Assembly (NCBI RefSeq): GCF_000600295.1
Contig: NZ_JEMG01000001.1
Span: 1,305,031-1,369,030 of the forward strand
Source of the DNA: Hylemonella gracilis str. Niagara R
Lineage (GTDB): Bacteria; Pseudomonadota; Gammaproteobacteria; Burkholderiales; Burkholderiaceae_C
DNA: 64,000 bases
Reading direction: 5' to 3'
Shown here: positions 27,197-36,276 of the stretch, one piece after another
How positions within the stretch are numbered: the stretch's first letter is position 1
How the letters are laid out: each line of letters opens with the position of its first letter
The notes under the pieces: generated by a model
The model's database searches: none
Told to the model about the DNA's origin: nothing
Seen by the model: the letters and a program-made list of their open reading frames with translations, nothing else
Made by a program: the position numbers and the translations under genes

Positions 27197-28201
27197 ATGA
27201 TCAAGGAGATCGCCATCCTCGTCTACCCGGGCTGCATGGGCATGGAAGTGTTTGCCTTGACGGACCTGGTGCTCATGGCCAATCACCTGGCCAAGAACAT
27301 GCACCCGGGAAAATTCTCTGCGCTGCGGGTCAAGCTCGTCACACTCCGGCCAAACCCTGTGGCCATCGCAGGCGGGTTCAAGGTGGCGGCGCAGCGCCTG
27401 CGGGGCAAGCCGGATCTGATCGTGGTTCCCGGTTTGGAGGTCTCCCGGTTCGGTGAGTGGGACGAGCGCTTTGCTCGGCTAGGCCAGGAACTGAAGGCAA
27501 TTCGCCGCTTCCATGGGCAAGGCACAGAGCTGGCCTCGGTCTGCATCGGCAGCTTCGTCCTGGCGGAGGCGGGCGTACTCCAGGGTCGACGCGCCGCCAC
27601 CGCCTGGCCCTTTGTGAGTGAGTTCCAAGACAGGTATCCCGACGTACAGATTGAGAAGGATGCTGTGATCCTGTCAGACGGTGGTGTCACGACCACCGGA
27701 GCTGTGAGCAGCGTGATGGATCTGGGCCTGCACCTGATCCGTGAGAGCATGGGCTCCGCTGTGGCCCGCGCGGTGAGCAAGCTGGCGCTGATCGATGGGG
27801 GGCGCGTCAGTCAGCGGGCCTACGTTGACACGGCGTTGATTCCACAGAACCGCGCGCCGTTTTCAACGCAGGTCAATCGGTGGCTGGCACAACGCCTCAG
27901 TGAAACGTACAACCTCTGCGCTCTGGCCGACGCCTTCAACGTCACTTCACGTACGGTACTTCGACGTTACCGCCAGGAAACCTGCATGACACCTCTTCAG
28001 TGGCTGCAGAAGGCCCGTATCGAAAAGGCCAAGCACTTGCTGGAACTCAGCTCCATGTCCGTCGCTGAAGTCGTGGTTGCCGTTGGCTACCACGACCTGG
28101 CGACATTCTCCAGGTTGTTTGCGCGCGAGACGGGTCAAACGCCGGGGCACTACAAACGGTTGTTCCAGGGAAAACGGGTTGCGACGTTTCCCCGTGGGTG
28201 A
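27197..28201 (+). CDS. GlxA family AraC-type transcriptional regulator
   Basis: 334 aa. An N-terminal DJ-1/PfpI-like sensory domain (1-190, with Cys116 in LASVCIGSFVLAEAG) is followed by an AraC/XylS double helix-turn-helix (about 225-325: ALADAFNVTSRTVLRRYRQE and the family signature AEVVVAVGYHDLATFSRLFARETGQTPGHYK in two parts). It probably senses a small molecule and controls the divergent DJ-1/GST/ACBP genes. The 222-base gap after it (28202-28423) holds no gene I can support. Confidence 0.9.
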   Translation: MIKEIAILVYPGCMGMEVFALTDLVLMANHLAKNMHPGKFSALRVKLVTLRPNPVAIAGGFKVAAQRLRGKPDLIVVPGLEVSRFGEWDERFARLGQELKAIRRFHGQGTELASVCIGSFVLAEAGVLQGRRAATAWPFVSEFQDRYPDVQIEKDAVILSDGGVTTTGAVSSVMDLGLHLIRESMGSAVARAVSKLALIDGGRVSQRAYVDTALIPQNRAPFSTQVNRWLAQRLSETYNLCALADAFNVTSRTVLRRYRQETCMTPLQWLQKARIEKAKHLLELSSMSVAEVVVAVGYHDLATFSRLFARETGQTPGHYKRLFQGKRVATFPRG

Positions 28202-28423
28202 GGCATCTACGCATCGGCATTTGAGCAGGTTGACGTGTCTTAACACGAAGTTGACAAACTGAACAGCCGCTTCGTGGGAACAGGGTAAGCATACCTGACC
28301 TCGCCCTACGGCAGCAACCGCTGCCAAGCAGCCCCTAGGATCTAGTCGGCCGCGCTGTCGGAGTGCTTTCGACTTGGATCGCAAGCAATCGCTTCCCGGG
28401 GCAGCGCCTCTCGCGCCCCCCCG

Positions 28424-29572
28424 TCACCACTCCGCAAAGCTGCCGTCCGTGTGCCGCCAGATCGGATTGCGCCAGCGGTGGCCGACTGCGGCGCGCTCCT
28501 TCACATAGTCCTCATTGATCTCGATGCCCAAGCCCGGGCCTTGCGGGATGGTCACCATGCCGTTCTCGTAGGCGAAGGCCTCGCGGTTGACCACGTAGTC
28601 GAGCAGGTCGTTGCTCGCGTTGTAGTGGATGCCCAGGCTCTGTTCCTGGATGAAAGCGTTGTAGCACCCGGCGTCGAGTTGCAAGCAGGTGGCCAGCGCG
28701 ATGGGGCCCAGCGGGCAATGCAGGGCCAGGGCCACGTCGTAGGCCTCGGCCATCATGGCGATCTTGCGGGTCTCGGTGATGCCGCCTGCGTGCGACGGGT
28801 CGGGTTGGATGATGTCGACGTAACCTTCCGACAGGATGCGCTTGAAATCCCAGCGCGAATACAGGCGCTCGCCCAGGGCGATGGGTGTGGCGCTCAGCGG
28901 CGCCAGTTCCTTCAGGGCCTCGTAATGCTCGCTGAGCACCGGCTCCTCGATGAACATCAGCTTGTAGGGCGCCAGTTCCTTGATCAGCACCTTGGCCATG
29001 GGCTTGTGCACGCGTCCGTGGAAGTCCACCCCGATGCCTACCAAGGGGCCGACCGCCTCGCGCACCGCAGCCACGTTTTCCAGGCATTTGTCGACCTTGT
29101 CGTGGCTGTCGATGTACTGCAGTTCCTCGGTGCCGTTCATCTTGACGGCGGTGAAGCCGCGTTCGACCGCGCGCAGTGCCGCCGCGGCCGTGTCGGCCGG
29201 CCGGTCCCCACCGATCCAGGAATAGACGCGGATTTTGTCGCGCACATTGCCGCCCAGCAGCTGCGAGACGGGCACGCCCAGGTGCTTGCCCTTGATGTCC
29301 CACAACGCTTGGTCTATGCCGGCCAGCGCACTCATGTGCAGGGCGCCGCCTCGGTAGAAACCACCGCGGTAGAGCACCGTCCAGTGGTCCTCGATGTTGC
29401 GCGGGTCCTTGCCGACGAGGTAGTCGGCCAGTTCCTCGACGACCGCGGCCACGGAATGGGCGCGGCCTTCGACCACCGGTTCGCCCCAGCCGACGATGCC
29501 CGCGTCGGTTTCGATCTTCAGAAAGCACCAGCGCGGCGGGACGATGAAAGTGCTGAGTCGGGTGATCTTCAT
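28424..29572 (-). CDS. dgoD: D-galactonate dehydratase
   Basis: 382 aa enolase-superfamily enzyme converting D-galactonate to 2-keto-3-deoxy-D-galactonate. Metal ligands Asp183, Glu209 and Glu235, plus His185 and His285 as acid/base residues, are in the positions of the GalD subgroup ([41 protein letters not shown]). The length equals E. coli DgoD. It is the last gene of the 13-gene minus-strand run and overlaps dgoA by 4 bases, indicating translational coupling. With dgoK and dgoA it completes the De Ley-Doudoroff pathway. Confidence 0.95.
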   Translation of the reverse strand: MKITRLSTFIVPPRWCFLKIETDAGIVGWGEPVVEGRAHSVAAVVEELADYLVGKDPRNIEDHWTVLYRGGFYRGGALHMSALAGIDQALWDIKGKHLGVPVSQLLGGNVRDKIRVYSWIGGDRPADTAAAALRAVERGFTAVKMNGTEELQYIDSHDKVDKCLENVAAVREAVGPLVGIGVDFHGRVHKPMAKVLIKELAPYKLMFIEEPVLSEHYEALKELAPLSATPIALGERLYSRWDFKRILSEGYVDIIQPDPSHAGGITETRKIAMMAEAYDVALALHCPLGPIALATCLQLDAGCYNAFIQEQSLGIHYNASNDLLDYVVNREAFAYENGMVTIPQGPGLGIEINEDYVKERAAVGHRWRNPIWRHTDGSFAEW

Positions 29573-30222
29573 GCTTGTATCTCGTGTTCGCCGCGTGTCT
29601 CTCGCCAGGCCGCGACGAAATCGCGGGCACGCCGCCCCACTTCCATCGCGTCGAAGCCGGGTTTGTACAGGGCCGAGCCCAGTCCAAAACCGCTGGCGCC
29701 GGCCTGCACGTAGGCGTTCAGGTGCGCGGGCGTGATGCCCCCGACCGGCAGCAGGGCCACCGGCGGGCGCAGCACGGAGCGCCAGGCTTGCAGCACCTTG
29801 GGGCTCAGTTGTTCGGCGGGAAAGAGTTTGAGCGCGTCCGCGCCCGCGGCCAGCGCGGCGTAGGCCTCTGTCAGCGTCGCCACGCCGGGGCAGCAGGCCA
29901 GGCCGGCGGCCTGGGCGGCGCGGATCACGGCGGCGTCGCTGTGCGGCATCACGATGAACTCGCCACCGGCGCGGTGGATGCGCGCGCAGTCAGCGGGGTC
30001 GATCACCGTGCCCGCGCCGATCAGGCAGTCCAGGGGCAGCCCGATGCGCAGGGCGCGGATGCTCTCCAGCGGGTCGGGCGAATTCAGCGGTACCTCGATC
30101 AGGCGCAAGCCCGCATCGTAGAGCGCCAGCCCGATACGGGCGGCTTCGACCGGACGCAGCCCGCGCAGGATGGCGATCAAGCCGCATTGGGCCAGGGCGG
30201 TGTGCAGGGCAGGGTGTTTCAT
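29569..30222 (-). CDS. dgoA: 2-dehydro-3-deoxy-6-phosphogalactonate aldolase
   Basis: 217 aa class I aldolase that cleaves 2-keto-3-deoxy-6-phosphogalactonate to pyruvate and glyceraldehyde-3-phosphate. Schiff-base Lys132 lies in [12 protein letters not shown], the general-base Glu43 in [15 protein letters not shown], and the phosphate-binding region in [20 protein letters not shown]. The ATG at 30222 is chosen because it starts the KDPG-aldolase domain and overlaps dgoK by 4 bases; the longer open frame upstream has no homology-like sequence. It also overlaps dgoD by 4 bases. Confidence 0.95.
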   Translation of the reverse strand: MKHPALHTALAQCGLIAILRGLRPVEAARIGLALYDAGLRLIEVPLNSPDPLESIRALRIGLPLDCLIGAGTVIDPADCARIHRAGGEFIVMPHSDAAVIRAAQAAGLACCPGVATLTEAYAALAAGADALKLFPAEQLSPKVLQAWRSVLRPPVALLPVGGITPAHLNAYVQAGASGFGLGSALYKPGFDAMEVGRRARDFVAAWRETRGEHEIQA

Positions 30223-31271
30223 GGTGGGGTCTCGGTGGTGCTCGCTTCGATCAGTCTGGCCGCGAGAGCCAGTCGCCAGAGGCCGCGTGCCGTGGCCTGC
30301 TCCGCCAGCGTCGGCTCGGGCAGGCCGTGGAGGCGCAAGGCCAGCATGTAGCGCTGGCACAGATCAGGTTCACCGCAGAGCAGCAGGCGGGGGTGCGCAC
30401 CCCGTGCGCGCAGCAAGCCCGCCAGCGCGCCGACTTCGTGGCCGATCAGCAGGCCGGAGAGGTAGTCGGCCTGGGAGGACGGAGCCAGCGCACCGGTCAG
30501 GCCCAGGGTACGGGTGCTGAAGATGGTCGACAAGGGGCCAGCCGCGCCAGTGGGTTCAGCGGCCACGCGCACGCCACGTTCGAAGGCGGCGGGATCGGCG
30601 TCCGGTGTCGCGCTCATCGTGCGGCCCAGGATGGTGTGCCCGCGCAGCGCTGCGTAGACCTCGCCGGTCATGAAGGTTTCGAAGTGGGTCACGCGGGCGT
30701 CTTGCACGGTCCGGCTTGGCGCCGATCCGAGGCTCACGCTCACCCATTTCGAATGCGTACCCGGCAGGCCGATCAGCAGCTCCTCGTCGGCGGAGGCTTC
30801 GTTGCCCAAGCCGTCCACCACGCCGAGGATCTGGGTCTCCTCGCCGCGCATCACATTGGGCAGGCCCTGGCGCTGGATCAACCCGGGTGCGACATGCACG
30901 GGCGCGTGGCCTGGGCGTTCGATCACGGTCAGCCGTTCGCCGATGCGCGTCAACGGCAGCGGCAGTTCCAGGTAGGCGGCTTCCTTCCAGCCCTGGGCAC
31001 TGCCTACCATGCCGCAGGCGATCACGGGCAGCGTGGGATCGGCGTCCAGCCAGTCACCGCAGCTTTCCGCGAAGGCCAGTTCAAAGCCCGATGTGGGGGA
31101 GTCCGTCTTGGCGCGCGTTTCGTTGGGCTGGGGCAGGCGCATGATGCCCCAGGGGCGCTGGCGGGTTTCCAGTACCTGGCCCGTCGTGTCCATGCGGTAG
31201 GCGCGCAGGGACGTGGTGCCCCAGTCCAGTCCGATCAGACCGTTGCCGTGGGGCGCGTCGCGTGGAGCCAT
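30219..31271 (-). CDS. dgoK: 2-dehydro-3-deoxygalactonokinase
   Basis: 350 aa sugar kinase that phosphorylates 2-keto-3-deoxygalactonate with ATP. The N-terminal phosphate-1 motif GLIGLDWGTTSLRAYRMD, VIACGMVGSAQGWKEAAYL, LPGTHSKWV and the C-terminal GHEVGALAGLLRA and LLLCGEPDLCQRY segments are all DgoK-like. It lies between the DapA-family gene (6-base gap) and dgoA (4-base overlap). It is slightly longer than E. coli DgoK because of an N-terminal extension before GLIGLDWG. Confidence 0.94.
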   Translation of the reverse strand: MAPRDAPHGNGLIGLDWGTTSLRAYRMDTTGQVLETRQRPWGIMRLPQPNETRAKTDSPTSGFELAFAESCGDWLDADPTLPVIACGMVGSAQGWKEAAYLELPLPLTRIGERLTVIERPGHAPVHVAPGLIQRQGLPNVMRGEETQILGVVDGLGNEASADEELLIGLPGTHSKWVSVSLGSAPSRTVQDARVTHFETFMTGEVYAALRGHTILGRTMSATPDADPAAFERGVRVAAEPTGAAGPLSTIFSTRTLGLTGALAPSSQADYLSGLLIGHEVGALAGLLRARGAHPRLLLCGEPDLCQRYMLALRLHGLPEPTLAEQATARGLWRLALAARLIEASTTETPP

Positions 31272-31277
31272 GACCGA

Positions 31278-32219
31278 TCAGCGTCCCCAGCGCAGCACCA
31301 GGGGGTCGAGCCGGCGCGCGATGTCCAGCAGACCGCGGCGCACCTCGGGGTGCATGGGCGGGAAGGGGTGACGGCCCGCGTCGCAGGCGATCACGCCACC
31401 GGCCTGCATCAGGGCCTTGGCGGTCAGGATGCCGCCTTGGCGGTTCTCGTGGTTGATCAGGGGCAGCCAGCGCTGGTACAGCTCGAAAGCCAGATCCGCC
31501 TTGCCCTCGCGGTGCGCCACGATGATGGGGCGGATGCCGTCGGGAAAGCCACCGCCTGTCATGGCACCGGTGGCGCCGGCGTCCAGGTCGGCCAGCAGGG
31601 TGATGGCTTCCTCGCCGTCCCAGGGGCCTTCGATGGCCGCGCCGCCCAGGCGGATCAAGTCGCGCAGCTTGTTGGCCGCGCCGGGCACCTCGATCTTGAA
31701 ATAGGCCAGGTGTTCGATTTCCTGCGCCATGCGCGCGAGGAAGGGCGCCGTCAGCACCGTGCCGCTGGCGGGGGCGTCTTGCACCATGATGGGAATGTCG
31801 ATGGCGTCCGAGACCCGCGCGTAGAACTCGTGAATCTGCGCTTCAGGCACCCGGAAAGTGGCGCCGTGGTAGGGCGGCATGATCATCACCATGGCCGCGC
31901 CCATGTCTTGCGCGCGACGACTGCGCGCCGCACAGACGCCGGTGCCGTAGTGGGTGGTGGTGACGATCACCGGCACACGACCGGCGACGTGGGTGAGCGA
32001 GGTGCGCGTGAGGATTTCGCGTTCCTCGTCGGACAGCGAGAACTGCTCGGAGAAATTGGCCAGGATGCACAGGCCATCGACGCCTGCATCGATCATGAAA
32101 TCCAGGCAGCGTTTCTGGCCGTCCAGGTCCAGTTCGCCGTTCTCATGGAAGATGGTCGGCACCACGGGAAAGATGCCTCGATACCGAGGGGATGACAGAG
32201 AGGGGGGTGTTGCTGGCAT
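31278..32219 (-). CDS. L-2-keto-3-deoxyarabonate dehydratase (DapA family)
   Basis: 313 aa member of the dihydrodipicolinate synthase/N-acetylneuraminate lyase family. The Schiff-base Lys is Lys175 in AYFKIEVPG, with Tyr117 in MIMPPYHG and a GGGFPDGIRP loop. Its place beside an arabonate dehydratase and in the same run as a 2-oxoglutarate semialdehyde dehydrogenase points to the KDA dehydratase step, which gives 2-oxoglutarate semialdehyde (EC 4.2.1.43). An aldolase on the same substrate or 5-keto-4-deoxyglucarate dehydratase activity are the alternatives. The repeat at 32297 lies in its 186-base upstream gap. Confidence 0.82.
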   Translation of the reverse strand: MPATPPSLSSPRYRGIFPVVPTIFHENGELDLDGQKRCLDFMIDAGVDGLCILANFSEQFSLSDEEREILTRTSLTHVAGRVPVIVTTTHYGTGVCAARSRRAQDMGAAMVMIMPPYHGATFRVPEAQIHEFYARVSDAIDIPIMVQDAPASGTVLTAPFLARMAQEIEHLAYFKIEVPGAANKLRDLIRLGGAAIEGPWDGEEAITLLADLDAGATGAMTGGGFPDGIRPIIVAHREGKADLAFELYQRWLPLINHENRQGGILTAKALMQAGGVIACDAGRHPFPPMHPEVRRGLLDIARRLDPLVLRWGR

Positions 32220-32296
32220 GGGGTTGCGGAGTTGTTGCTCAATCAGTTTTCGAGAGCGCTAAGCGCTGCCCGTAGTCCACGAAACAGGCGCGGCAG

Positions 32297-32393
32297 CCGC
32301 GCAAGGGCCGCCCCGCCGCGCTGGCTGCGTCCCCCTGCCCGCAACGCGCAGCGTTGCGAGAGCGGGGGGAAGGCGCGAAGCGACTCAGGGGGG
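32297..32393. repeat. dispersed structured repeat, copy 1
   Basis: About 97 bases, starting CCGCGCAAGGGCCGCCCCGC and ending GACTCAGGGGGG. The centre folds into a hairpin (CCCCCTGC...GCGGGGGG, then CGCAAC, loop GCGCAGC, GTTGCG). It sits between the arabonate dehydratase and KDA dehydratase genes. Copy 2 at 45455-45549 is in the same orientation and keeps the fold with changed stem bases. Confidence 0.9.
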
Positions 32394-32405
32394 TGTCTCA
32401 TTGCC

Positions 32406-34142
32406 TCAATGCGAATGGCGCGGCACAGCAGACCCGCGGCAGCCGACCAGGAAATCGAAATCGCAGCCTTCATCGGCCTGCAGCACATGGTCCACGTACA
32501 GGCGCTGGTAGCCGCCACGCCCGCCCATGTCGGTTTTCTGCAGCGCCTGCATGCGTTGAGCCAGTTCGGCCTCGCTGATGTCCAGGTGCAGTCGGCCCTG
32601 CTCGCAATCGAGTTCGATGAAGTCACCGTCACGCACGATGGCCAGCGGTCCGCCGGCGGCGGCTTCGGGTGCGACGTGCAGCACCACCGTGCCATAGGCC
32701 GTGCCGCTCATGCGCGCGTCGGAGATGCGCACCATGTCCTTCACGCCCAGTCTTAAGAGCTTCGGGGGCAGACCCATATTGCCGACCTCGGCCATGCCCG
32801 GATAACCGCGCGGGCCGCAGTTCTTCATCACCATCACGCAGCTGGCGTCGATGTCCAGGTTCTCGTCGACGATGCGTTCCTTGTAGTGCTCCAGGTTCTC
32901 GAACACCACGGCACGACCCCGGTGCTTGAGCAGTTCGGGCGAAGCGGCCGAGGGCTTGAGTACCGCGCCACGCGGCGCCAGGTTGCCGCGCAGGATGCAG
33001 ATGCCCCCGTCGGCAATCAGTGGCTTGTTGATCGGGCGGATCACCTCGTCGTTGTACTGGGGCGCTTCGCGCACGTTGTCCCAGAGGCTCTTGCCGTTGA
33101 CGGTCAGCGCGTTCGGGTGCGGCAGCAGCTTGTTTTCACCCAGGCGGCGCAGCACGGCGGGCAGGCCACCGGCGTAATAGAACTCCTCCATCAGGAAACG
33201 GCCCGAGGGCTGCAGGTCCACCAGGGTGGGCGTGCCACGGCCGATGCGCGTCCAGTCTTCCAGCTCCAGTTGCACGCCGATGCGCCCGGCGATGGCCTTG
33301 AGGTGGATCACCGCATTGGTCGAGCCGCCAATGGCCGCGTTGGTGCGGATGGCGTTCTCGAAGGCCTCGCGCGTCAGGATCTTGGACAGCGTGAGCCCTT
33401 CGTGCGCCATCTCCACGATGCGCCGGCCCGACATGTGGGCCAGCACGTAACGGCGCGCGTCCACGGCGGGAATGGCCGCGTTGTGCGGCAGCGAGGTGCC
33501 CAGCGCCTCGGCCATGCAGGCCATGGTGGAGGCTGTGCCCATGGTGTTGCAGGTGCCGGCCGAGCGAGACATGCCGGCCTCGGCCGCGAAGAACTGGTGC
33601 TCGTTGATCTCGCCCGCTTTGAGCGATTCATGCAAGCGCCACACGGCCGTGCCCGAGCCGATGTCCTTGCCGTCGAGCTTGCCGTTGAGCATGGGGCCGC
33701 CGGTGACCACGATGGCCGGCACGTCGCAGCTGGCCGCGCCCATCAGCAGCGCGGGCGTGGTCTTGTCGCAGCCGACCAGCAGCACCACCGCGTCGATGGG
33801 GTTGCCGCGGATGGCTTCTTCCACGTCCATGCTGGCCAGGTTGCGCGTCAACATGGCCGTGGGGCGCAGATTGGATTCACCGTTGGAGAACACCGGAAAC
33901 TCGACCGGGAAACCGCCGGCTTCAAAGATCCCGCGCTTGACATGCTCGGCGATCTTGCGGAAATGCGCGTTGCAGGGCGTCAACTCCGACCAGGTGTTGC
34001 AGATGCCGATGATGGGGCGGCCATCGAACTCATGGTCCGGGATGCCTTGGTTCTTCATCCAGCTGCGGTACATGAAGCCGTTCTTGTCGGCGGTGCCGAA
34101 CCATTCGGTGGAACGGAGTTTCTTTTTCGTGGGGGTGGTCAT
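32406..34142 (-). CDS. L-arabonate dehydratase (IlvD/Edd family)
   Basis: 578 aa Fe-S sugar-acid dehydratase. Cys57 (SELTPCNAH), Cys125 (LVGCDKTTP) and Cys198 (SAGTCNTMG) match the three cluster ligands known in L-arabonate dehydratase, offset by two residues. The VWRLHESLKAG and GRGGYQRLYVDHVLQA segments belong to the pentonate/hexonate branch rather than branched-chain IlvD. It converts L-arabonate to L-2-keto-3-deoxyarabonate; D-xylonate, D-fuconate or galactonate may also serve. The start is at the ATG at 34142 (MTTPTKKKLRSTEW); the longer frame upstream runs through the permease gene. Confidence 0.9.
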   Translation of the reverse strand: MTTPTKKKLRSTEWFGTADKNGFMYRSWMKNQGIPDHEFDGRPIIGICNTWSELTPCNAHFRKIAEHVKRGIFEAGGFPVEFPVFSNGESNLRPTAMLTRNLASMDVEEAIRGNPIDAVVLLVGCDKTTPALLMGAASCDVPAIVVTGGPMLNGKLDGKDIGSGTAVWRLHESLKAGEINEHQFFAAEAGMSRSAGTCNTMGTASTMACMAEALGTSLPHNAAIPAVDARRYVLAHMSGRRIVEMAHEGLTLSKILTREAFENAIRTNAAIGGSTNAVIHLKAIAGRIGVQLELEDWTRIGRGTPTLVDLQPSGRFLMEEFYYAGGLPAVLRRLGENKLLPHPNALTVNGKSLWDNVREAPQYNDEVIRPINKPLIADGGICILRGNLAPRGAVLKPSAASPELLKHRGRAVVFENLEHYKERIVDENLDIDASCVMVMKNCGPRGYPGMAEVGNMGLPPKLLRLGVKDMVRISDARMSGTAYGTVVLHVAPEAAAGGPLAIVRDGDFIELDCEQGRLHLDISEAELAQRMQALQKTDMGGRGGYQRLYVDHVLQADEGCDFDFLVGCRGSAVPRHSH

Positions 34143-34168
34143 GATGGGACAAAAAAGGACGATGGAAA

Positions 34169-35224
34169 TCAGACGTGTTGGGCCGGCCGGCGCGCGAGCA
34201 CGCGCTGCAGCAGGCAGAAGATGAGCAGCAGCACGCCGACCACGATGCGGGTCCACCAGGAGCTGAGCGTTCCGTCGAAGGAAATCAGCGTCTGGATGAT
34301 GCCCAGGGTCAGCACGCCGAACAGGGTGCCTGCCACGTAACCGACACCGCCGGTGAGCAAGGTGCCACCGATCACGACGGCCGCGATGGCGTCCAGCTCC
34401 ATGCCGGTCGCGTGCAGGCCGTAGCCGGAGAGCATGTAGAAGGTGAAGACCACGCCGCCCAGCGCCGAGCAGAAACCCGAGAGCAGGTAGGCGCCCACCA
34501 GGGTGCGACCCACGGGCAGGCCCATCAGCAGGGCGGATTGTTCGCTGCCGCCCACGGCATACACCGCGCGTCCAAAGGACGTGTTGTGCGCGACGAAGAT
34601 CGCCACCAGCAGCAGGGCAATCGCGATCAGCGCGCCCAGCGACAGTGAGGCGCTCTCGCCGAAGTACAGGCGCCACTGGGCCAAATCCGAATAGCCTTCG
34701 TGGGTGATGGTGATCGAGTCGATGCTGATCAGGTAGCACAGGCCGCGGGCCAGGAACATGCCGGCCAGCGTCACGACGAAGGGCTGAAGCCGGTAACGTT
34801 GGATCAGGAAACCCATGAAGGCGCCCAGGCTGGAGCCCATGAGCAGCACCACGGGAATGGCCGCCGCCGGGCTCCAACCATGGTGCTCGACCAGGGTGGC
34901 CAGCACCATGGTGCTCAGGGCCACCACCGAGCCCACCGAGAGGTCGATGCCGCCGGTGAGGATCACGAAAGTCATGCCGATGGCGACGATGATCAGGAAG
35001 GCGTTGTCGATCAGCAGGTTGAGGAACACCTGGGTCGAGAAGAAGCCGGGGTAGAGCAGCGAGCCCAGGGTGGCCATCAGCACGAAGAGGGACATCGTGG
35101 CGACCAGCGGCAGGTATTTGGCGTTCATGCTGGAGGACCGGACGGGGGAGGCAAGAGCTTGGGCCTCGGTGGCCGCGGGGCTGCTCGCGGCCATCGTGGA
35201 AGTGCGGGGGGAGGCGGTGTGCAT
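34169..35224 (-). CDS. yjfF: sugar ABC transporter permease, YjfF type
   Basis: 351 aa RbsC-family permease with about ten membrane spans after a 35-residue cytoplasmic N-terminus. The family signature TGGIDLSVGSVVALSTM follows the third span, and the EAA-like loop region FGRAVYAVGGSEQSALLMGLPV is present. It pairs with the YtfT-type permease just upstream; its start overlaps that gene's stop (TGATG). By the known YtfQ-YtfR-YtfT-YjfF system of E. coli the likely substrate is the furanose form of galactose or arabinose. Confidence 0.9.
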   Translation of the reverse strand: MHTASPRTSTMAASSPAATEAQALASPVRSSSMNAKYLPLVATMSLFVLMATLGSLLYPGFFSTQVFLNLLIDNAFLIIVAIGMTFVILTGGIDLSVGSVVALSTMVLATLVEHHGWSPAAAIPVVLLMGSSLGAFMGFLIQRYRLQPFVVTLAGMFLARGLCYLISIDSITITHEGYSDLAQWRLYFGESASLSLGALIAIALLLVAIFVAHNTSFGRAVYAVGGSEQSALLMGLPVGRTLVGAYLLSGFCSALGGVVFTFYMLSGYGLHATGMELDAIAAVVIGGTLLTGGVGYVAGTLFGVLTLGIIQTLISFDGTLSSWWTRIVVGVLLLIFCLLQRVLARRPAQHV

Positions 35225-36276
35225 CACCAGGCCTCCCGCGTCGTCTTGCGGCGGATGAGCAGACCCAGCTCGGCGCGGAACTCGGGTGACTGCAGCAGCA
35301 TCACCAGGAAGACCACGGCCGCCTTCACCACCAGGTTGATCTCGGGTGGAACCCCGAGCGAGTAGATGGCGTAAGTCAGGGTCTGGATGATCAGTGCGCC
35401 GATCACGCTGCCCACCAGGCTGAAGCGCCCGCCCAGCAGCGAGGTTCCGCCCAGGGTCACGGCCAGGATGGCGTCCAGCTCCAGCAGCTGTCCGGCGTTG
35501 TTGCCGTCCGCACTTTTCACGTTGGAGCTGATCAGCAGCCCGGCGATGCCGGCGCACAGGCCGCAGAAGACATAAGCGCCCAGTATCAGGCGCTTGGAGC
35601 GCACGCCGGCCACGCGGGCCGCGGACGGGTTGATGCCCACGGCCTGGATGAACAGGCCCAGCGCCGTGCGCGTGACGGCCAGGTAGAGCAGCACGAAGAC
35701 GGCGGCGACGATGAAGAGCGAGAAGGGCAGACCGGCCAGATAACCCCCACCCAGGAAGAAGTAGGGTTTGTAGTAAATGGTGATGATCTGCCCGTCGGTG
35801 ATGAGCTGCGCGATGCCGCGGCCCGCCACCATCAGGATCAGCGTGGCGATGATGGGTTGCATGCCGATGCGCGCGACCAGCACGCCATTCCACAGGCCGC
35901 ACAGGGTGGCCACGCCCACCGCGGCCAGCAAGGCCAGGGGCAGGGGAAAGCGGCTTTCGTCGCCCGCGACCGAGCCGCCGATCATCCAGGCCGCCACGGC
36001 GGCGGCGATGGCCACCACGGCGCCCACCGAGATGTCGATGCCGCGCGTGGCGATCACCATGGTCATGCCCAGCGAGACCAGGACCAGGGGTGCTGCGCGG
36101 TTCAGGATGTCGATCAGGCTGCCGTACAGATGGCCGTCACGCCACTCGATGCGCAGGAAGCTGTCGTTGAAGGCCGTGTTCACGGCCAAGAGCAGCAGCA
36201 AGGTGATGATCGGCCAAGCCAGGCGATGGCGCAGCAGCACGCCGATGTAAGAGGGGGAGTTGCGTTCTTCAGGCAT
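35224..36276 (-). CDS. ytfT: sugar ABC transporter permease, YtfT type
   Basis: 350 aa RbsC-family permease. The hallmark ATRGIDISVGAVVAIAAAVAAW is near residue 85, and the LGLFIQAVGINPSAARVAGVRSKR cytoplasmic loop near 210. The ATG at 36276 (MPEERNSPSYIGVLL) overlaps the end of the ATPase gene by 8 bases; an open frame continues upstream but would intrude 75 bases further into that gene. It forms a heterodimeric channel with the YjfF-type protein. Confidence 0.9.
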   Translation of the reverse strand: MPEERNSPSYIGVLLRHRLAWPIITLLLLLAVNTAFNDSFLRIEWRDGHLYGSLIDILNRAAPLVLVSLGMTMVIATRGIDISVGAVVAIAAAVAAWMIGGSVAGDESRFPLPLALLAAVGVATLCGLWNGVLVARIGMQPIIATLILMVAGRGIAQLITDGQIITIYYKPYFFLGGGYLAGLPFSLFIVAAVFVLLYLAVTRTALGLFIQAVGINPSAARVAGVRSKRLILGAYVFCGLCAGIAGLLISSNVKSADGNNAGQLLELDAILAVTLGGTSLLGGRFSLVGSVIGALIIQTLTYAIYSLGVPPEINLVVKAAVVFLVMLLQSPEFRAELGLLIRRKTTREAW

